64,000 nt of DNA from Atribacterota bacterium (GTDB taxonomy: Bacteria; Atribacterota; Atribacteria; Atribacterales; Caldatribacteriaceae), in NCBI GenBank assembly GCA_039638595.1, contig JBDIWM010000001.1:85633-149632 (forward strand). Reading direction: 5' to 3'. Below, piece after piece: positions 27,642-37,161 of the stretch (positions are counted from its first letter, which is position 1; every line of letters starts with the position of its first letter). The translations under genes were made by a program, and so were the position numbers. The notes beneath the pieces are model-generated. The model ran no database searches, was not told the origin of the DNA, and worked only from the letters and a program-made list of their open reading frames with translations.

Positions 27642-29609
27642 TCACACCTCCGCTTCATGTTGGAGTTCATCAGCAATGGCAGCAATTTCCTCAATCGCCT
27701 TGGCCAGCTCCTCCACCCCTTTTGCCTGTTCCCGAGCACCCTTGGCTGCTTCTTCAATAGCTGAAGCCGACTCGACAGCAGAAGAATTGATCTGTTCGAT
27801 GGCCTTACCGGTCTCTTCAATCGCGGAAGCAATCTGTTCCAGCTCCTTTGCCACGGTATCGAACCGGGAGGTTAGGTCGAGCATCGCTTTTCTGACGCTC
27901 TCGAGAAGCTTGGTCGTTTCCCGAGCTTTTCCTACTTCACCGGCAGCAACTTTAGCTGAATCAGCGATATCGCTCGCAACAAGCTGAACCTGGTACTGAA
28001 TATTGGTTACCAGGTCTTTGATCTGTTCGGCATTGCTCCCCGATTCGTTGGCCAGGGTCCGGATATCGTTGGCCACCACTGCGAAACCTTTGCCATACTC
28101 CCCAGCTCGGGCTGCTTCAATAAATCCATTGACCGCAAGCATATTGGTCTGTATGGTAACCTTATCGATGGTATCCACCGTTTTCCCAATACGTCGAGCA
28201 CGCTCAGAAAGAGCTTCCACATTACCGGATGCTTTTGTATAGGACTCCGATGCAAAGGAGATCCCCTCAATCATCTTCTCCACACTCACTCGATTCTGGG
28301 CTATTTTCTCCGAGAGTTGTTGCAAAAGATTTAAATCACCTTCAACTACCATCCGCAGATCCTCTACCTTCTTGGCCAGAACTTCCACAATCTGCCTGGA
28401 ACGTTCGGTGGATTCAGAGAGAATGTGGGCACCCTTTTCCAGCTGCTGCAAAGCAGTACCAATCTCTTGCGCACTACTTGAAAGTTCCTCAATGTTCGAA
28501 GAGAGCTCCTCTGCTGCGGAAGCCAGAGTTTCCGAAGACTTTTCGGTATCGGTAGAGGTTTTCAATTCTTCGGCAAGTTCGACCAGTTCCTGCGCTGCAG
28601 TACTCGTTTGCGCAAAGGCTTTACTCTGTTCCTCAACCGCCTTTGAGGATTGCGCTGCAGCCGAACTCATCTCTTCCGAGCCACTGGCCACCTGCTCGGA
28701 AGATTCCAGAAGTTCCTGGGCGGCATCGGCGCATTCATTCATATCCCGTAAAATCCTCTCCATGTGGACATTCATTTCCACAAAACGCTGAACAATGTCT
28801 TCAAGTTGTTCAGTCACTTCACGTCCCAGCTCCACCTGAGAACGAGAATCCTCCACAATCTTTTGAATATCCTGTACCGTTTGCACCACAGCTTGCTTGA
28901 TGTCTCCCACAATACCAGTAATCTCCCGGGCTGAACGTTCGGATATCTCCGCCAATCCCCGGACTTCGTCAGCAACCACCGCAAAACCGCTACCGTGTTC
29001 TCCTGCTCTGGCCGCCTCAATGGCAGCGTTGAGCGCCAAAAGATTGGTTTGATCGGCAATCATGACCACCGTTTTGACGATTTCCTCAATCCGATTTGAT
29101 TGTTCCTCGAGCTTGCGAATGAGCGCAGCCGATTCCTCGTTTTTCGTAGCCGATTCTTCAATAGCCCCGATGAGACCTTGAATACTCTCGTTCATCAATC
29201 CCAGTGTATTCTGAGCATCTCTGCCGCTTCGAACCATGTCCTGAGCCATGTTCTGGATGTTTTCAGCACTTGCCCGAATCTGGTTCACCGCCGCTCGCGA
29301 CTCATCCGCAGCGCTGGAAGCCTGCTCAGCCCCAGCCGCGATCTGCTCCATAGCCTTGGCCAATTCTTCCACCGCAGATGACGCCTCTTCCACTCCAGCG
29401 AGTAACTCCTCAGCCGCACTGGAAATACGCTCAGCCATGGCTTGACGTTTAGCCAAGGTTCTCGCCCGAGCCCTCTCCTGAGCTCGTTGTCGTGCTTCGT
29501 CTCTTTTGACTTGAAGCTCTTCTTCCTCTACCGAGCGAATACCTGTCCGAGTCTGAACACTCTTTGCCCCTCCCTTTGTTTCCGGAACCGCCAGCTTTTT
29601 CTGAACCAT
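27642..29609 (-). CDS. Soluble methyl-accepting protein with two signalling tips
   Basis: A 655-residue protein without a membrane segment or recognisable sensor domain. It is almost wholly helical, with Ala/Glu/Ser-rich heptads. Two receptor hairpin tips are visible: '[20 protein letters not shown]' with '[14 protein letters not shown]' (about 190-230) and '[20 protein letters not shown]' with '[16 protein letters not shown]' (about 495-530). The second tip differs at several otherwise invariant positions. It resembles cytoplasmic receptors such as FrzCD, but doubled. An N-terminal Arg/Lys-rich stretch (1-55) might bind nucleic acid or a partner; that is a guess. Confidence 0.92.
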   Translation of the reverse strand: MVQKKLAVPETKGGAKSVQTRTGIRSVEEEELQVKRDEARQRAQERARARTLAKRQAMAERISSAAEELLAGVEEASSAVEELAKAMEQIAAGAEQASSAADESRAAVNQIRASAENIQNMAQDMVRSGRDAQNTLGLMNESIQGLIGAIEESATKNEESAALIRKLEEQSNRIEEIVKTVVMIADQTNLLALNAAIEAARAGEHGSGFAVVADEVRGLAEISERSAREITGIVGDIKQAVVQTVQDIQKIVEDSRSQVELGREVTEQLEDIVQRFVEMNVHMERILRDMNECADAAQELLESSEQVASGSEEMSSAAAQSSKAVEEQSKAFAQTSTAAQELVELAEELKTSTDTEKSSETLASAAEELSSNIEELSSSAQEIGTALQQLEKGAHILSESTERSRQIVEVLAKKVEDLRMVVEGDLNLLQQLSEKIAQNRVSVEKMIEGISFASESYTKASGNVEALSERARRIGKTVDTIDKVTIQTNMLAVNGFIEAARAGEYGKGFAVVANDIRTLANESGSNAEQIKDLVTNIQYQVQLVASDIADSAKVAAGEVGKARETTKLLESVRKAMLDLTSRFDTVAKELEQIASAIEETGKAIEQINSSAVESASAIEEAAKGAREQAKGVEELAKAIEEIAAIADELQHEAEV

Positions 29610-29636
29610 CCCATATCCTCCTTTCAGGAACTGACG

Positions 29637-31118
29637 CTAAAGAACTTCCAAACCTATACCCCGCCTCTCTAAAGCCGTTCTTTCCTCCGTCACTTCAAGT
29701 ACCCCTCCATGAATTGTTAACGTCTCTGCTTTACCAGTATCTGTGTCTTCCGCCACCACCTCCAGCACTCCGTTATCGTTCACGATAAAACTAATCGCCA
29801 GCCTTGCTTCGCCCTTCTTCCATCTCCGGGGAGAATGAAAATGAAAATAACCCAATCGCAATAACCTCTCCCCTCGTTCTTGGAGCACGGCCACCGTTAC
29901 CTGATTCTGCTCGTCCTGGGTATTGGTAAACATTCTGGTCGCCACCGCCGGATAAACCGTACCTCGCTCGATTACCGGCACAAAACATCCATCATCATCC
30001 AGAACACCCAGGGAATGAGGAAGGATATCCCGAAACTCCACATGGTTTAGGCGTCCTTCCAGTATTCCCGCACACACCGCTGCACCCAGAGCTACAACTT
30101 CATCGGGATTTACCTCTCCTCGTAGTACCGCTTGAGGAAACATGGATCGCACGGTTTCACGAAAAAACGGCATCCGGGACGAACCGCCACTCAAGATCAC
30201 CACATCGATATCCTGAGGAAGGACCCCCGTATCCCTCAACGTCACTTTAATGAGTTCAAAAGCCCGCTCAAAAAGATAAGCGGTCAATCGCTCAAATTGC
30301 TGGCGGGAAACGGCAAGATGCACATGTACTGGCCCATCCTCAGTCAAAGCAAGATAGGGAATAATAACGCTGGCCTCAGTGATACTGGAGAGATCCATCT
30401 TCACCCTCTCGGCATGAATCCATAGCTGGTGCATGGCGATGGGATCGCGTTCCAGGTCCACGCCACGTTCCTCAAAAACCGTCTCAGCAACCCAGTGTAC
30501 CAGCACGGCGTCAAAATCGGCACCCCCAAGTTCGGTACTCCCACCCGTTCCCATGACTTCAAATAGCCCCTCCCGGCAGTTCATCAAGGTGATATCGAAG
30601 GTTCCTCCTCCAAAATCAAGCACCAGAATACGTTTATCTCCTTTTTCATGGATTCCGTACGCCAGAGCACCGGCAGTTGGTTCGTTCAACAGTTTCACCA
30701 CCTCGATACCTCCCAGGGATGCGGCCCACAAAACACCCTGCCTCTGGTTATCATCAAAATAGGCAGGAACAGTCACCACGGCTTGTCGAACCTGCTCCCC
30801 CAAGAAATTTGAAGCGTACTGTCGCAACTTCTGAAAGATAAGCCCTCCGATTTCTGAGGGTGTGTATTGCCTTCCAAAAATAATGTAATGATGGCTGGTG
30901 CCCATTTTTCTCTTCACTCGCAGGATAGTCTGTTCAGGCCGGGCCAGAGCATGGGATTTGGCTAGTTCACCCACCAGAACCTGCTTCTCATTTTTAAAGT
31001 ACACTACCGAAGGAGTAAGCCGAGCACCCCGTTCATTAATGATGATTTCTGGTCTCAAAGTCTTATCGACATAAGCGACCAGAGAATTGGTCGTGCCAAA
31101 ATCAATGCCCACAATCAT
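29637..31118 (-). CDS. DnaK/Hsp70-like ATPase with shortened C-terminus
   Basis: A 493-residue Hsp70-family protein. The actin-fold ATPase has 'VGIDFGTTNSLVAYVD', 'VTVPAYFDDNQRQG', 'LLNEPTAGALAYG', 'VLDFGGGTFDITL' and 'ILSGGSSRMPFF'. After residue 370 there is a short beta-sandwich substrate domain ('GRLNHVEFRDILPHSLGV'), but no helical lid (DnaK is about 610-640 residues). It lies in the middle of the chemosensory operon between the receptor and TPR genes, with ATGA coupling to the TPR gene. It may assemble or remodel the soluble receptor array. This role is inferred. Confidence 0.9.
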   Translation of the reverse strand: MIVGIDFGTTNSLVAYVDKTLRPEIIINERGARLTPSVVYFKNEKQVLVGELAKSHALARPEQTILRVKRKMGTSHHYIIFGRQYTPSEIGGLIFQKLRQYASNFLGEQVRQAVVTVPAYFDDNQRQGVLWAASLGGIEVVKLLNEPTAGALAYGIHEKGDKRILVLDFGGGTFDITLMNCREGLFEVMGTGGSTELGGADFDAVLVHWVAETVFEERGVDLERDPIAMHQLWIHAERVKMDLSSITEASVIIPYLALTEDGPVHVHLAVSRQQFERLTAYLFERAFELIKVTLRDTGVLPQDIDVVILSGGSSRMPFFRETVRSMFPQAVLRGEVNPDEVVALGAAVCAGILEGRLNHVEFRDILPHSLGVLDDDGCFVPVIERGTVYPAVATRMFTNTQDEQNQVTVAVLQERGERLLRLGYFHFHSPRRWKKGEARLAISFIVNDNGVLEVVAEDTDTGKAETLTIHGGVLEVTEERTALERRGIGLEVL

Positions 31119-31423
31119 TGGCCTTTTCCCTCCAAAATGGAGAGATTCTCTCTAACCCTTTCATTATCGGCGTCTTCCCAAAGTGCTTCCCGCAAAATAC
31201 CAATTGCTTGACTAACGAAACCATGTTCTGCCAGGATTACGGCAGCGTTGTTCAGCGCCTCGACACGCAGATGCCCACGTAATTCTGCAACTTTCATATA
31301 GAGATGAAAGGCTCCAAAAACATCCCCCTTCCGATCGCATTCTAAAGCCTGGGTAAAAAGTGTCCGCTCTGAACCTTCAGAAAAAAACACCCGAAGCCCT
31401 CTTCCCAGAGGACCACGGTTCAT
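31115..31423 (-). CDS. Small TPR-like protein
   Basis: About 102 residues. After a basic start it shows TPR-like helix pairs ('ALECDRKGDVFGAFHLYMKV', 'ALNNAAVILAEHGFVSQAIG', 'LREALWEDADNERVRENL'). The ATG at 31423 overlaps the ParA TGA (ATGA) and the stop overlaps the DnaK-like ATG (ATGA). The frame is open a further 21 codons upstream, but inside parA. It is probably an adaptor for the DnaK-like protein or receptor. Confidence 0.8.
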   Translation of the reverse strand: MNRGPLGRGLRVFFSEGSERTLFTQALECDRKGDVFGAFHLYMKVAELRGHLRVEALNNAAVILAEHGFVSQAIGILREALWEDADNERVRENLSILEGKGQ

Positions 31424-32196
31424 TGCCTTTTCATCCTTTCTACCATTTCGGCAACAATCATTCGCATATCCTGTGCAGCCCGACAATGGGGAGCATAACG
31501 GTGAACTGGCATCGCATGACTGGAAGCTTCCATCACTTTGATATCCTGCCGCAGGGGAGGAAAGATTTTATCCACCCCAAACGTGCGAGAAAGTTCACTC
31601 AAAATCTCCCGACCAAAACGAGTCCTCGTCTCAAAAAACGTCGGCACGATACCCAGAAAACAGATGAGTGGATTAAGTGTCCCACTCACGCGATAGTAGA
31701 GTTCCATCATCTGAGCAAGACCCACCCCAGAGAGAAAATCAATTTTGGTGGGAATAACAAGGTACTGAGTAGCCACCAGAGCACTCAGGGTGGTAAAGCC
31801 CAAAGATGGCGGTGTGTCGATGATCAGATAATCAAAAGAAGCTTCCATTTCGAGGAGGAAATCTCGAAGAATAAGCTCCCCATCCTGAACACGGCTCAAC
31901 TCCACATCCAATGCTGCCAGATTCTGATTGGAAGGCGCAACGGTCAGGTTCTCAACCACACAGAAAAGTTCCGGTTTCCATCGCTTTCCTTCCAGAAAAT
32001 CAATGAGAGCTTCATAGACGCTATATCGTACACTAAGAGGATTAAGACCAAGATGCACGGTGGCGTGAGCCTGAGAATCGAGATCGATGAGTAGACACTT
32101 TGTGCCCTGATCCCCAAGCAACGCCGCAACATTCACCGCCACTGTGGTTTTTCCAGTTCCGCCCTTACGATTGGAGAATGTCACGATTTTTCCCAT
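31420..32196 (-). CDS. ParA/Soj-family partition ATPase
   Basis: About 258 residues with deviant Walker A 'NRKGGTGKTTVAVNVAALL', Walker A' region 'LLIDLDSQAHATVHLGL' and Walker B 'YLIIDTPPSLGF'. ParA proteins form ATP-driven gradients on the nucleoid. Relatives beside cytoplasmic chemotaxis genes (ParC, PpfA) position chemoreceptor clusters. The same role is likely here: there is no parB or parS, and the gene lies between cheA and the TPR/DnaK-like genes. ATG overlaps the cheA TGA. Confidence 0.93.
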   Translation of the reverse strand: MGKIVTFSNRKGGTGKTTVAVNVAALLGDQGTKCLLIDLDSQAHATVHLGLNPLSVRYSVYEALIDFLEGKRWKPELFCVVENLTVAPSNQNLAALDVELSRVQDGELILRDFLLEMEASFDYLIIDTPPSLGFTTLSALVATQYLVIPTKIDFLSGVGLAQMMELYYRVSGTLNPLICFLGIVPTFFETRTRFGREILSELSRTFGVDKIFPPLRQDIKVMEASSHAMPVHRYAPHCRAAQDMRMIVAEMVERMKRQ

Positions 32197-34612
32197 CACT
32201 GCACCACTCTCTGGGGATTCAGGATGACCACCACCGATCCATCTCCCATAATGGTGATGCCAGATACCAATCCATCTCCCCGCATGTACTCCGGCACCGC
32301 TTTCACCAGATACTCTCCTTCTTCCAGGAATTTATCCACCACAATGGCAAAGGTTTCGTCACTACTCCCTATTACCACAAGCGGCACCAAATCAAAGTCA
32401 AAAACCTTGCTTCCAAAAGAAATGGTTCTTTGAAAAAGAATCTCCTCGGCCAATACCAGGGGAAGTATCGTACCCCTCACTTCCGCAAAGCGTCCATTAA
32501 AATATTCTCGCACCAGTTTCCGCGGAATTTTTACCGTCTCCCGAACAAAATCTAAGGGAAAGATGTACCGCTCGCCACCAATACCGACCATAAGACCCCG
32601 TATCACCAAAAGAGAAAGAGGGATGCGCATCCGTACCATGGTTCCTCTGCCCGGGACAGAATCGATGTCCACTCGTCCACCAATGCTTTCCACATTGGTT
32701 TTTACTACATCCATCCCCACGCCTCTTCCTGAAAGATCCGAAACAACCCGCGCGGTGCTGAAGCCAGGAGCGAAAAGGAAGGAAAGCACTTCCTGATCCG
32801 ACAACCGCAATGCTTGCTCTGAAGACACAAGACCCCGTTCTACCGCTTTTACTCGAACCGCCTGAGTATCCACTCCCTTCCATCATCTTCTACCTCCACA
32901 AAAGCATACGCTCCCCGATAGTAAGCACGTAAAGCTATTTTCCCTTCCCTGGGCTTACCACAATGTTCTCGCTCCTCAGGTGTTTCAATACCATGATCGA
33001 CTGCATTGCGTACCAGGTGTGTCAAAGGATCTGCCAGTTTCTCAATTACCGTACGGTCAAGTTCCGTATCACCGCTCTCCACAGCAAGAATGACATTTTT
33101 GCCCAGCGATTGGGCAAGATCCCGCACTGTTCTCCGGTAGCGCGCAAAGAGCTCTGCAACTGGAACCATGCGCAATGAAAGCACCATAGACTGAAACTCA
33201 GCAGTCAACCGTTCCAAACCAGAAGCAATGCCTTTCGCCTCCGAAAGGAAAACCGAAGACTCTTCTGCGATTTTTCGAATAAAAGTTCGAGTCGCATTTT
33301 TAAGGATTAAAAGTTCCCCAACCAGATTCAACATTTTCTCCAGCTTCTCACGGTCCACACGTACAGTATGCACAGCATCATGCGATACGCCAGCAGAAGA
33401 ACACAACACTTGACCTCTCCGTTCTTCGTGAACCTCTCTTTGTGCCTTCATAGTGGCAATGAAATTCAAAAATTCAGCCTGCAGCCCTTGTAGACACGAC
33501 ACATCGCCCTCACAAGCTTTTTCGGCGATCTCCTCCACGAGAGAAAGGTGGGTTTCTAAACCAAGACGAACTAAGCCACTTTTCAACGCTTCACCCAATC
33601 GCACCACCTGTTCCTTTTCTTCCTGTGAAGGAGAAGCCGGAAAATCCTTCAAAACGTCCAGGAACTGTTCAGCAATGTTCAGAAAAGCCTCCAAAGTGGC
33701 CCTTTTCCCTTCTGAAGGAGGCTTTTCGACTTTCATTCCCAGAAACACCTCAATAGCCCCTCGAGGAAAACTGGTCACACCGTTGACGATAGCCTGACGA
33801 AGATTCTTTACCAGATCAATCCCGGTATAGGTCTCTTTAAACACTGTTTCATTCAGTCCAGCCTGACCATCCCGAACTTTTTGAAAGAGGTCTTCCAGGC
33901 GGTGTGCAACACGTTCTATAGAGCGGAAAAGTTCAGCCTGAGGACCTTCAGGAAGAAAACCCAAAACGAGTCGAGCCCCACCTTTGATGCTGTGAAACGC
34001 TCGCATCGCGGTGTCAACATGTTCTCCCCGGGAAGGTTCACCCTCCAGAAGAAGCAAAATGTCCTCTGCACGTGTCAGATTTTCTTCAAGTTCCGCCAAA
34101 AAATCTCGGAACACTTCTTTCACAAACACTTCGTCAACGATTGCAATTTTCTCCTGGTCTGCCATTTCTACCTTGGAAGGAGTTTCTCTTTTTTGACTCA
34201 GGATATGGTCAATCTTTGCAACCACACGTTCTTCTTGAAACTGAGCAAAGTCAACCCTCAGCGTTCCTCCAGAACATGTCGTCAGAGCTTCCCCAAGGTA
34301 TCCCAAAATCTGCTGGACAAAGTCCTCCACTCCAAGTAAGGCGTCAACCACCTCTTGTACCGGAAACACCCTTCCGCTTTTCATCTCTTTTATCAAATCC
34401 TCAGCTCTATGACAGCTTGTAACAATTGGGGTGAGGTTTGCAAAACCAGCAATCCCCTTCAGCGAATGAAACGAACGAAAGAGCGAGTCAAGGAGTTCTA
34501 CCCCGGCTCCTCTTTCCAGGGCAAGAATCCGTTCTTCCAGATCTGAGAGATAATCCGGTGCTTCTTCAAGAATTCCACGGAGAATTTCCACTTCTTCTGG
34601 CACAAACTGCAT
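32196..34612 (-). pseudogene. cheA: Chemotaxis histidine kinase CheA, split by a one-base frameshift
   Basis: Two overlapping frames (34612-32849 and 32873-32196) together form a full CheA. The first part has an Hpt domain with His49 in 'SFHSLKGIAGF', a second Hpt ('AFHSIKGGARL'), the dimerisation helix 'EKMLNLVGELLILKNATR' and the N box 'HLVRNAVDHGIETPEER'. It then loses frame inside the 'VEDDGRG' ATP motif. The second part continues with 'GRGVGMDVVKTNVESIGG', 'GRGTMVRMRIPLSLL' and the CheW-like domain. One missing G in the run at 32875-32877 (CCC on the plus strand) would restore it. It could be a sequencing error or a real mutation. Confidence 0.9.
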
Positions 34613-34618
34613 ATGGGA

Positions 34619-34987
34619 TCAACCCCCAATGGCCATATGCACACTCTCTACGAGAATTCCAGGCTGCGCAGGCTTCGTCAGGTAGAAATTCGCCCCAGCC
34701 CGAAGCCCTTCTTTGCAGTCTCTATCATCATCGAGAGTCGTCACAATGATGATCGGTACCTTTTGAAACAGCACCTCCTGTCGTACCCTTCGAATAAAGG
34801 TCAGGCCATCCATGTTGGGCATATTCAGATCGGTGATAATACAATCAATATCACCCTCGGCATATAGCTTCTCCAGACCCTCGGCACCATCAACGGCGTC
34901 AATCACCGTAAAGCCAGAGCTTCGCAAGATGTAGGCATGAAAATTCCTGGTCATCTGTGAATCGTCGATAATCAGAACCTTTGCCAT
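34619..34987 (-). CDS. cheY: CheY-type single-domain response regulator
   Basis: A 122-residue receiver: 'LIIDDSQMTRNF', phospho-acceptor Asp53 ('CIITDLNMPNMDG'), Thr in 'IIVTTLDDD' and Lys in 'LTKPAQPG'. It is the second CheY of the operon, lying between cheR and cheA. The last bases of cheR overlap its start by 16. Having two CheY proteins suggests a phosphate sink or two outputs. Confidence 0.93.
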   Translation of the reverse strand: MAKVLIIDDSQMTRNFHAYILRSSGFTVIDAVDGAEGLEKLYAEGDIDCIITDLNMPNMDGLTFIRRVRQEVLFQKVPIIIVTTLDDDRDCKEGLRAGANFYLTKPAQPGILVESVHMAIGG

Positions 34988-35823
34988 TCCTGATTCAACT
35001 CCTGTAAGGGTTTACGGTACACCAGACTCTCTCCCATTCGGCGTAGTTCAAAGGCACTGGTGATACGGCTCATCGACTCGGAGTGCCCCAAGAAAATATA
35101 TCCTCCGGGATTCATCATGGCATAAAAAGCCTCCACCACCTTTTTTCGGGAATCATCGGAAAAATAAATGAGGACATTGCGACAGAAAACAAAATCAAAA
35201 CTCCGTCCTAAGGCAAACAGTTCCTCACGGTTACTGAGATTGACCTTGTGAAAGGTCACAAAATCCCGCACGTTATTCTTGACCATAAAGCCTTCCCCTG
35301 TCCTGATAAAGTACTTCTCCAAATATACCCGAGGAACATCTCGCACCGCCCGTTCATCATAAATCCCTCTCCGTGCACTTTCTAGAGCACGATAATCAAT
35401 GTCCAGCGCATCAATAGAAAAAGTACAGGGTGGTTCAAGCATCTCCTGACAAATGATGGAAATGGTGTACGGTTCTTCCCCTGTGGAACAACCGGCGGAT
35501 AGAATCCGAACGTGTCGCGAGGTTTTCCCTCCCACTACTTCCGGCAGGCAAAATTCGGCAAATGCCTGCAACTGGGGAAATTCTCGAAAAAAATAGGTTT
35601 CATTCACCGTGATGGTACACACCAGTTCTTCGAACTCTCTTCCCGAACCGTCATAACGCTTCAAATAATTGAGATACTCATTGACCGAAGAAAGCCCCAG
35701 AGTAGCAAGACGCTGTTCAATCCTCCGTTTGAGAAGGTAAATTTTCTGATCACCAATATAAACACCCGTCCGGGCATAGACGTAGTCACGTAACTGACAA
35801 AAGTCCCGAAATCCAAAAATCAT
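34972..35823 (-). CDS. cheR: Chemoreceptor methyltransferase CheR
   Basis: About 283 residues. The N-terminal helical domain is followed by the AdoMet-binding domain with 'RILSAGCSTGEEPYTISII', 'IDALDIDYRALESAR' and 'DFVFCRNVLIYF', all CheR signatures. It methylates Glu side chains of the receptor helices. The ATG at 35823 overlaps the HEAT-repeat stop (ATGA); the frame is open 14 codons further up inside that gene. CheB at 25070 is the opposing enzyme. Confidence 0.96.
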   Translation of the reverse strand: MIFGFRDFCQLRDYVYARTGVYIGDQKIYLLKRRIEQRLATLGLSSVNEYLNYLKRYDGSGREFEELVCTITVNETYFFREFPQLQAFAEFCLPEVVGGKTSRHVRILSAGCSTGEEPYTISIICQEMLEPPCTFSIDALDIDYRALESARRGIYDERAVRDVPRVYLEKYFIRTGEGFMVKNNVRDFVTFHKVNLSNREELFALGRSFDFVFCRNVLIYFSDDSRKKVVEAFYAMMNPGGYIFLGHSESMSRITSAFELRRMGESLVYRKPLQELNQEWQRF

Positions 35824-36905
35824 TGTGGCTCGACACCCAATTTCCGAAGGGCATCCAGGGCACATTGTTTCACATCCTCATCCACTTCCTTTTCAAGAAG
35901 TGCTTGCACTTCGGGAATACATTCTTGAAGTCTATATTCCCCAATGACTTCCAAGGCTGCTAGGCGAAGGAGAGGATCTTCGCTCTCTAAAAACATCCGT
36001 ACATCCTGCAAACAATTATCCCGATCTCCCTGAACAAGCAAGAAAAGGACCTCATATTTATTCGCAGAGGGAATATCGGAATCAAGGAGTATTCGAAGGC
36101 AACTCCCCATGGCCTTTTGATCACCTTCGCTTAGTGTATCAGTTCTCTGGATGATTCCTCGAATAACATCAAGAATTTCTTTATAAAATACCTTACCCCA
36201 CCTGAAAGCAATATCGAGTACCAGGGAAAGGTACTCCCCACTACCACACCCTGCCAAAAAACGGAGGTACGAGGGAATGAGGTATTCCGGTAATGAAGCG
36301 GGATCAGGGAAAAGCTCTTGCACCACAGATTTCGTATACTGATTCCCTATTTTTCCCAGAGCCTCGAGACAGGCGGAAACCAGGAATGGGTCCTGAGCCC
36401 TTGCCAGAACATCAGCAATGCGGTCGGCATAACGATATCCTTGCCGGTCAGCAATATATTCCACGGCGGCAATCAGGTTATTCACATCGTCATCGTCCAA
36501 AGCACTGGCAATAATGTCTGTAACAATAGGGTTATTGAGGGCGTACAGGGCATCAAGGGCAAGCTTTCTGACATGTTTATCTTCGCTTTTGAGGCTCCTG
36601 GCAAGGATCTCCAGAGGAGCCTGCCACTGACTGGCCAGAATATCTACCGCAGCATTGCGCAGAAAGAGATCAGGTGAACGGAAAAGGACCGCAATCTTTT
36701 CGGGTATGGTACAATCCTGCAGTTTCTTGAGGGCCCTAACCACCGCTTCGCGAATGATATCACGGTGGTCTTCTTGAAGAATGGCGACCAGCGTATCTAC
36801 ATACTGAATGGCGTTCTGAGCAACAACGGCATCAAGAAAACCCAGAAAGGCCGGTAAGTCTTCGCGGAGAGGGACACCTTCTCTCTCTCTCTCGAAGGAA
36901 TTCAC
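35820..36905 (-). CDS. HEAT-repeat protein, first gene of the chemosensory operon
   Basis: A 361-residue alpha-solenoid. Repeats of about 31 residues are visible, such as 'IIREAVVRALKKLQD', 'LFLRNAAVDILASQW', 'KHVRKLALDALYALN', 'PLLRLAALEVIGEYR' and 'EDVKQCALDALRKLG'. No catalytic motif is seen. HEAT proteins beside chemotaxis genes (FrzB/CheF-like contexts, phycobilisome-lyase-type repeats) usually act as scaffolds. The GTG start has GGGAGG 8 bases upstream. A consensus promoter lies at 36979-37007. Confidence 0.88.
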   Translation of the reverse strand: MNSFEREREGVPLREDLPAFLGFLDAVVAQNAIQYVDTLVAILQEDHRDIIREAVVRALKKLQDCTIPEKIAVLFRSPDLFLRNAAVDILASQWQAPLEILARSLKSEDKHVRKLALDALYALNNPIVTDIIASALDDDDVNNLIAAVEYIADRQGYRYADRIADVLARAQDPFLVSACLEALGKIGNQYTKSVVQELFPDPASLPEYLIPSYLRFLAGCGSGEYLSLVLDIAFRWGKVFYKEILDVIRGIIQRTDTLSEGDQKAMGSCLRILLDSDIPSANKYEVLFLLVQGDRDNCLQDVRMFLESEDPLLRLAALEVIGEYRLQECIPEVQALLEKEVDEDVKQCALDALRKLGVEPQ

Positions 36906-36978
36906 TGAAATTCCCTCCCAAAAACCTTACCGTGATTCGGAAAAGTACGATGAAGCAACCCTTACAAACCGCGATTAC

Positions 36979-37007
36979 ACAGTACAACACCATTTGGAAC
37001 ATGTCAA
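36979..37007 (-). promoter_or_regulatory. Promoter of the chemosensory operon
   Basis: On the minus strand TTGACA (37002-37007) and TACTGT (36979-36984) are 17 bases apart, about 75 bases upstream of the HEAT-repeat gene. The -35 is perfect; the -10 matches 4 of 6. It looks like a housekeeping promoter, not a flagellar sigma-28 one. Confidence 0.6.
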
Positions 37008-37114
37008 GAGTTTCTTGTTGACTTTCTCAAAAAGGCCATGCACCAAACGCCACAGGCAAAACCCTTTTCACCCCCACCAAAAGGAATCAAAAACTCATCA
37101 GGCGGCAAACGATG

Positions 37115-37143
37115 GTGACACCGTCACGGAAACAGGATATAAT
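37115..37143 (+). promoter_or_regulatory. Promoter of the HDOD gene
   Basis: GTGACA (37115-37120) and a perfect TATAAT (37138-37143) are 17 bases apart, 19 bases upstream of the chosen ATG at 37162. It faces away from the chemosensory promoter, so the 110 bases between them may hold shared control sites. Confidence 0.6.
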
Positions 37144-37161
37144 AGAAGGGGGCGTGAAGGG

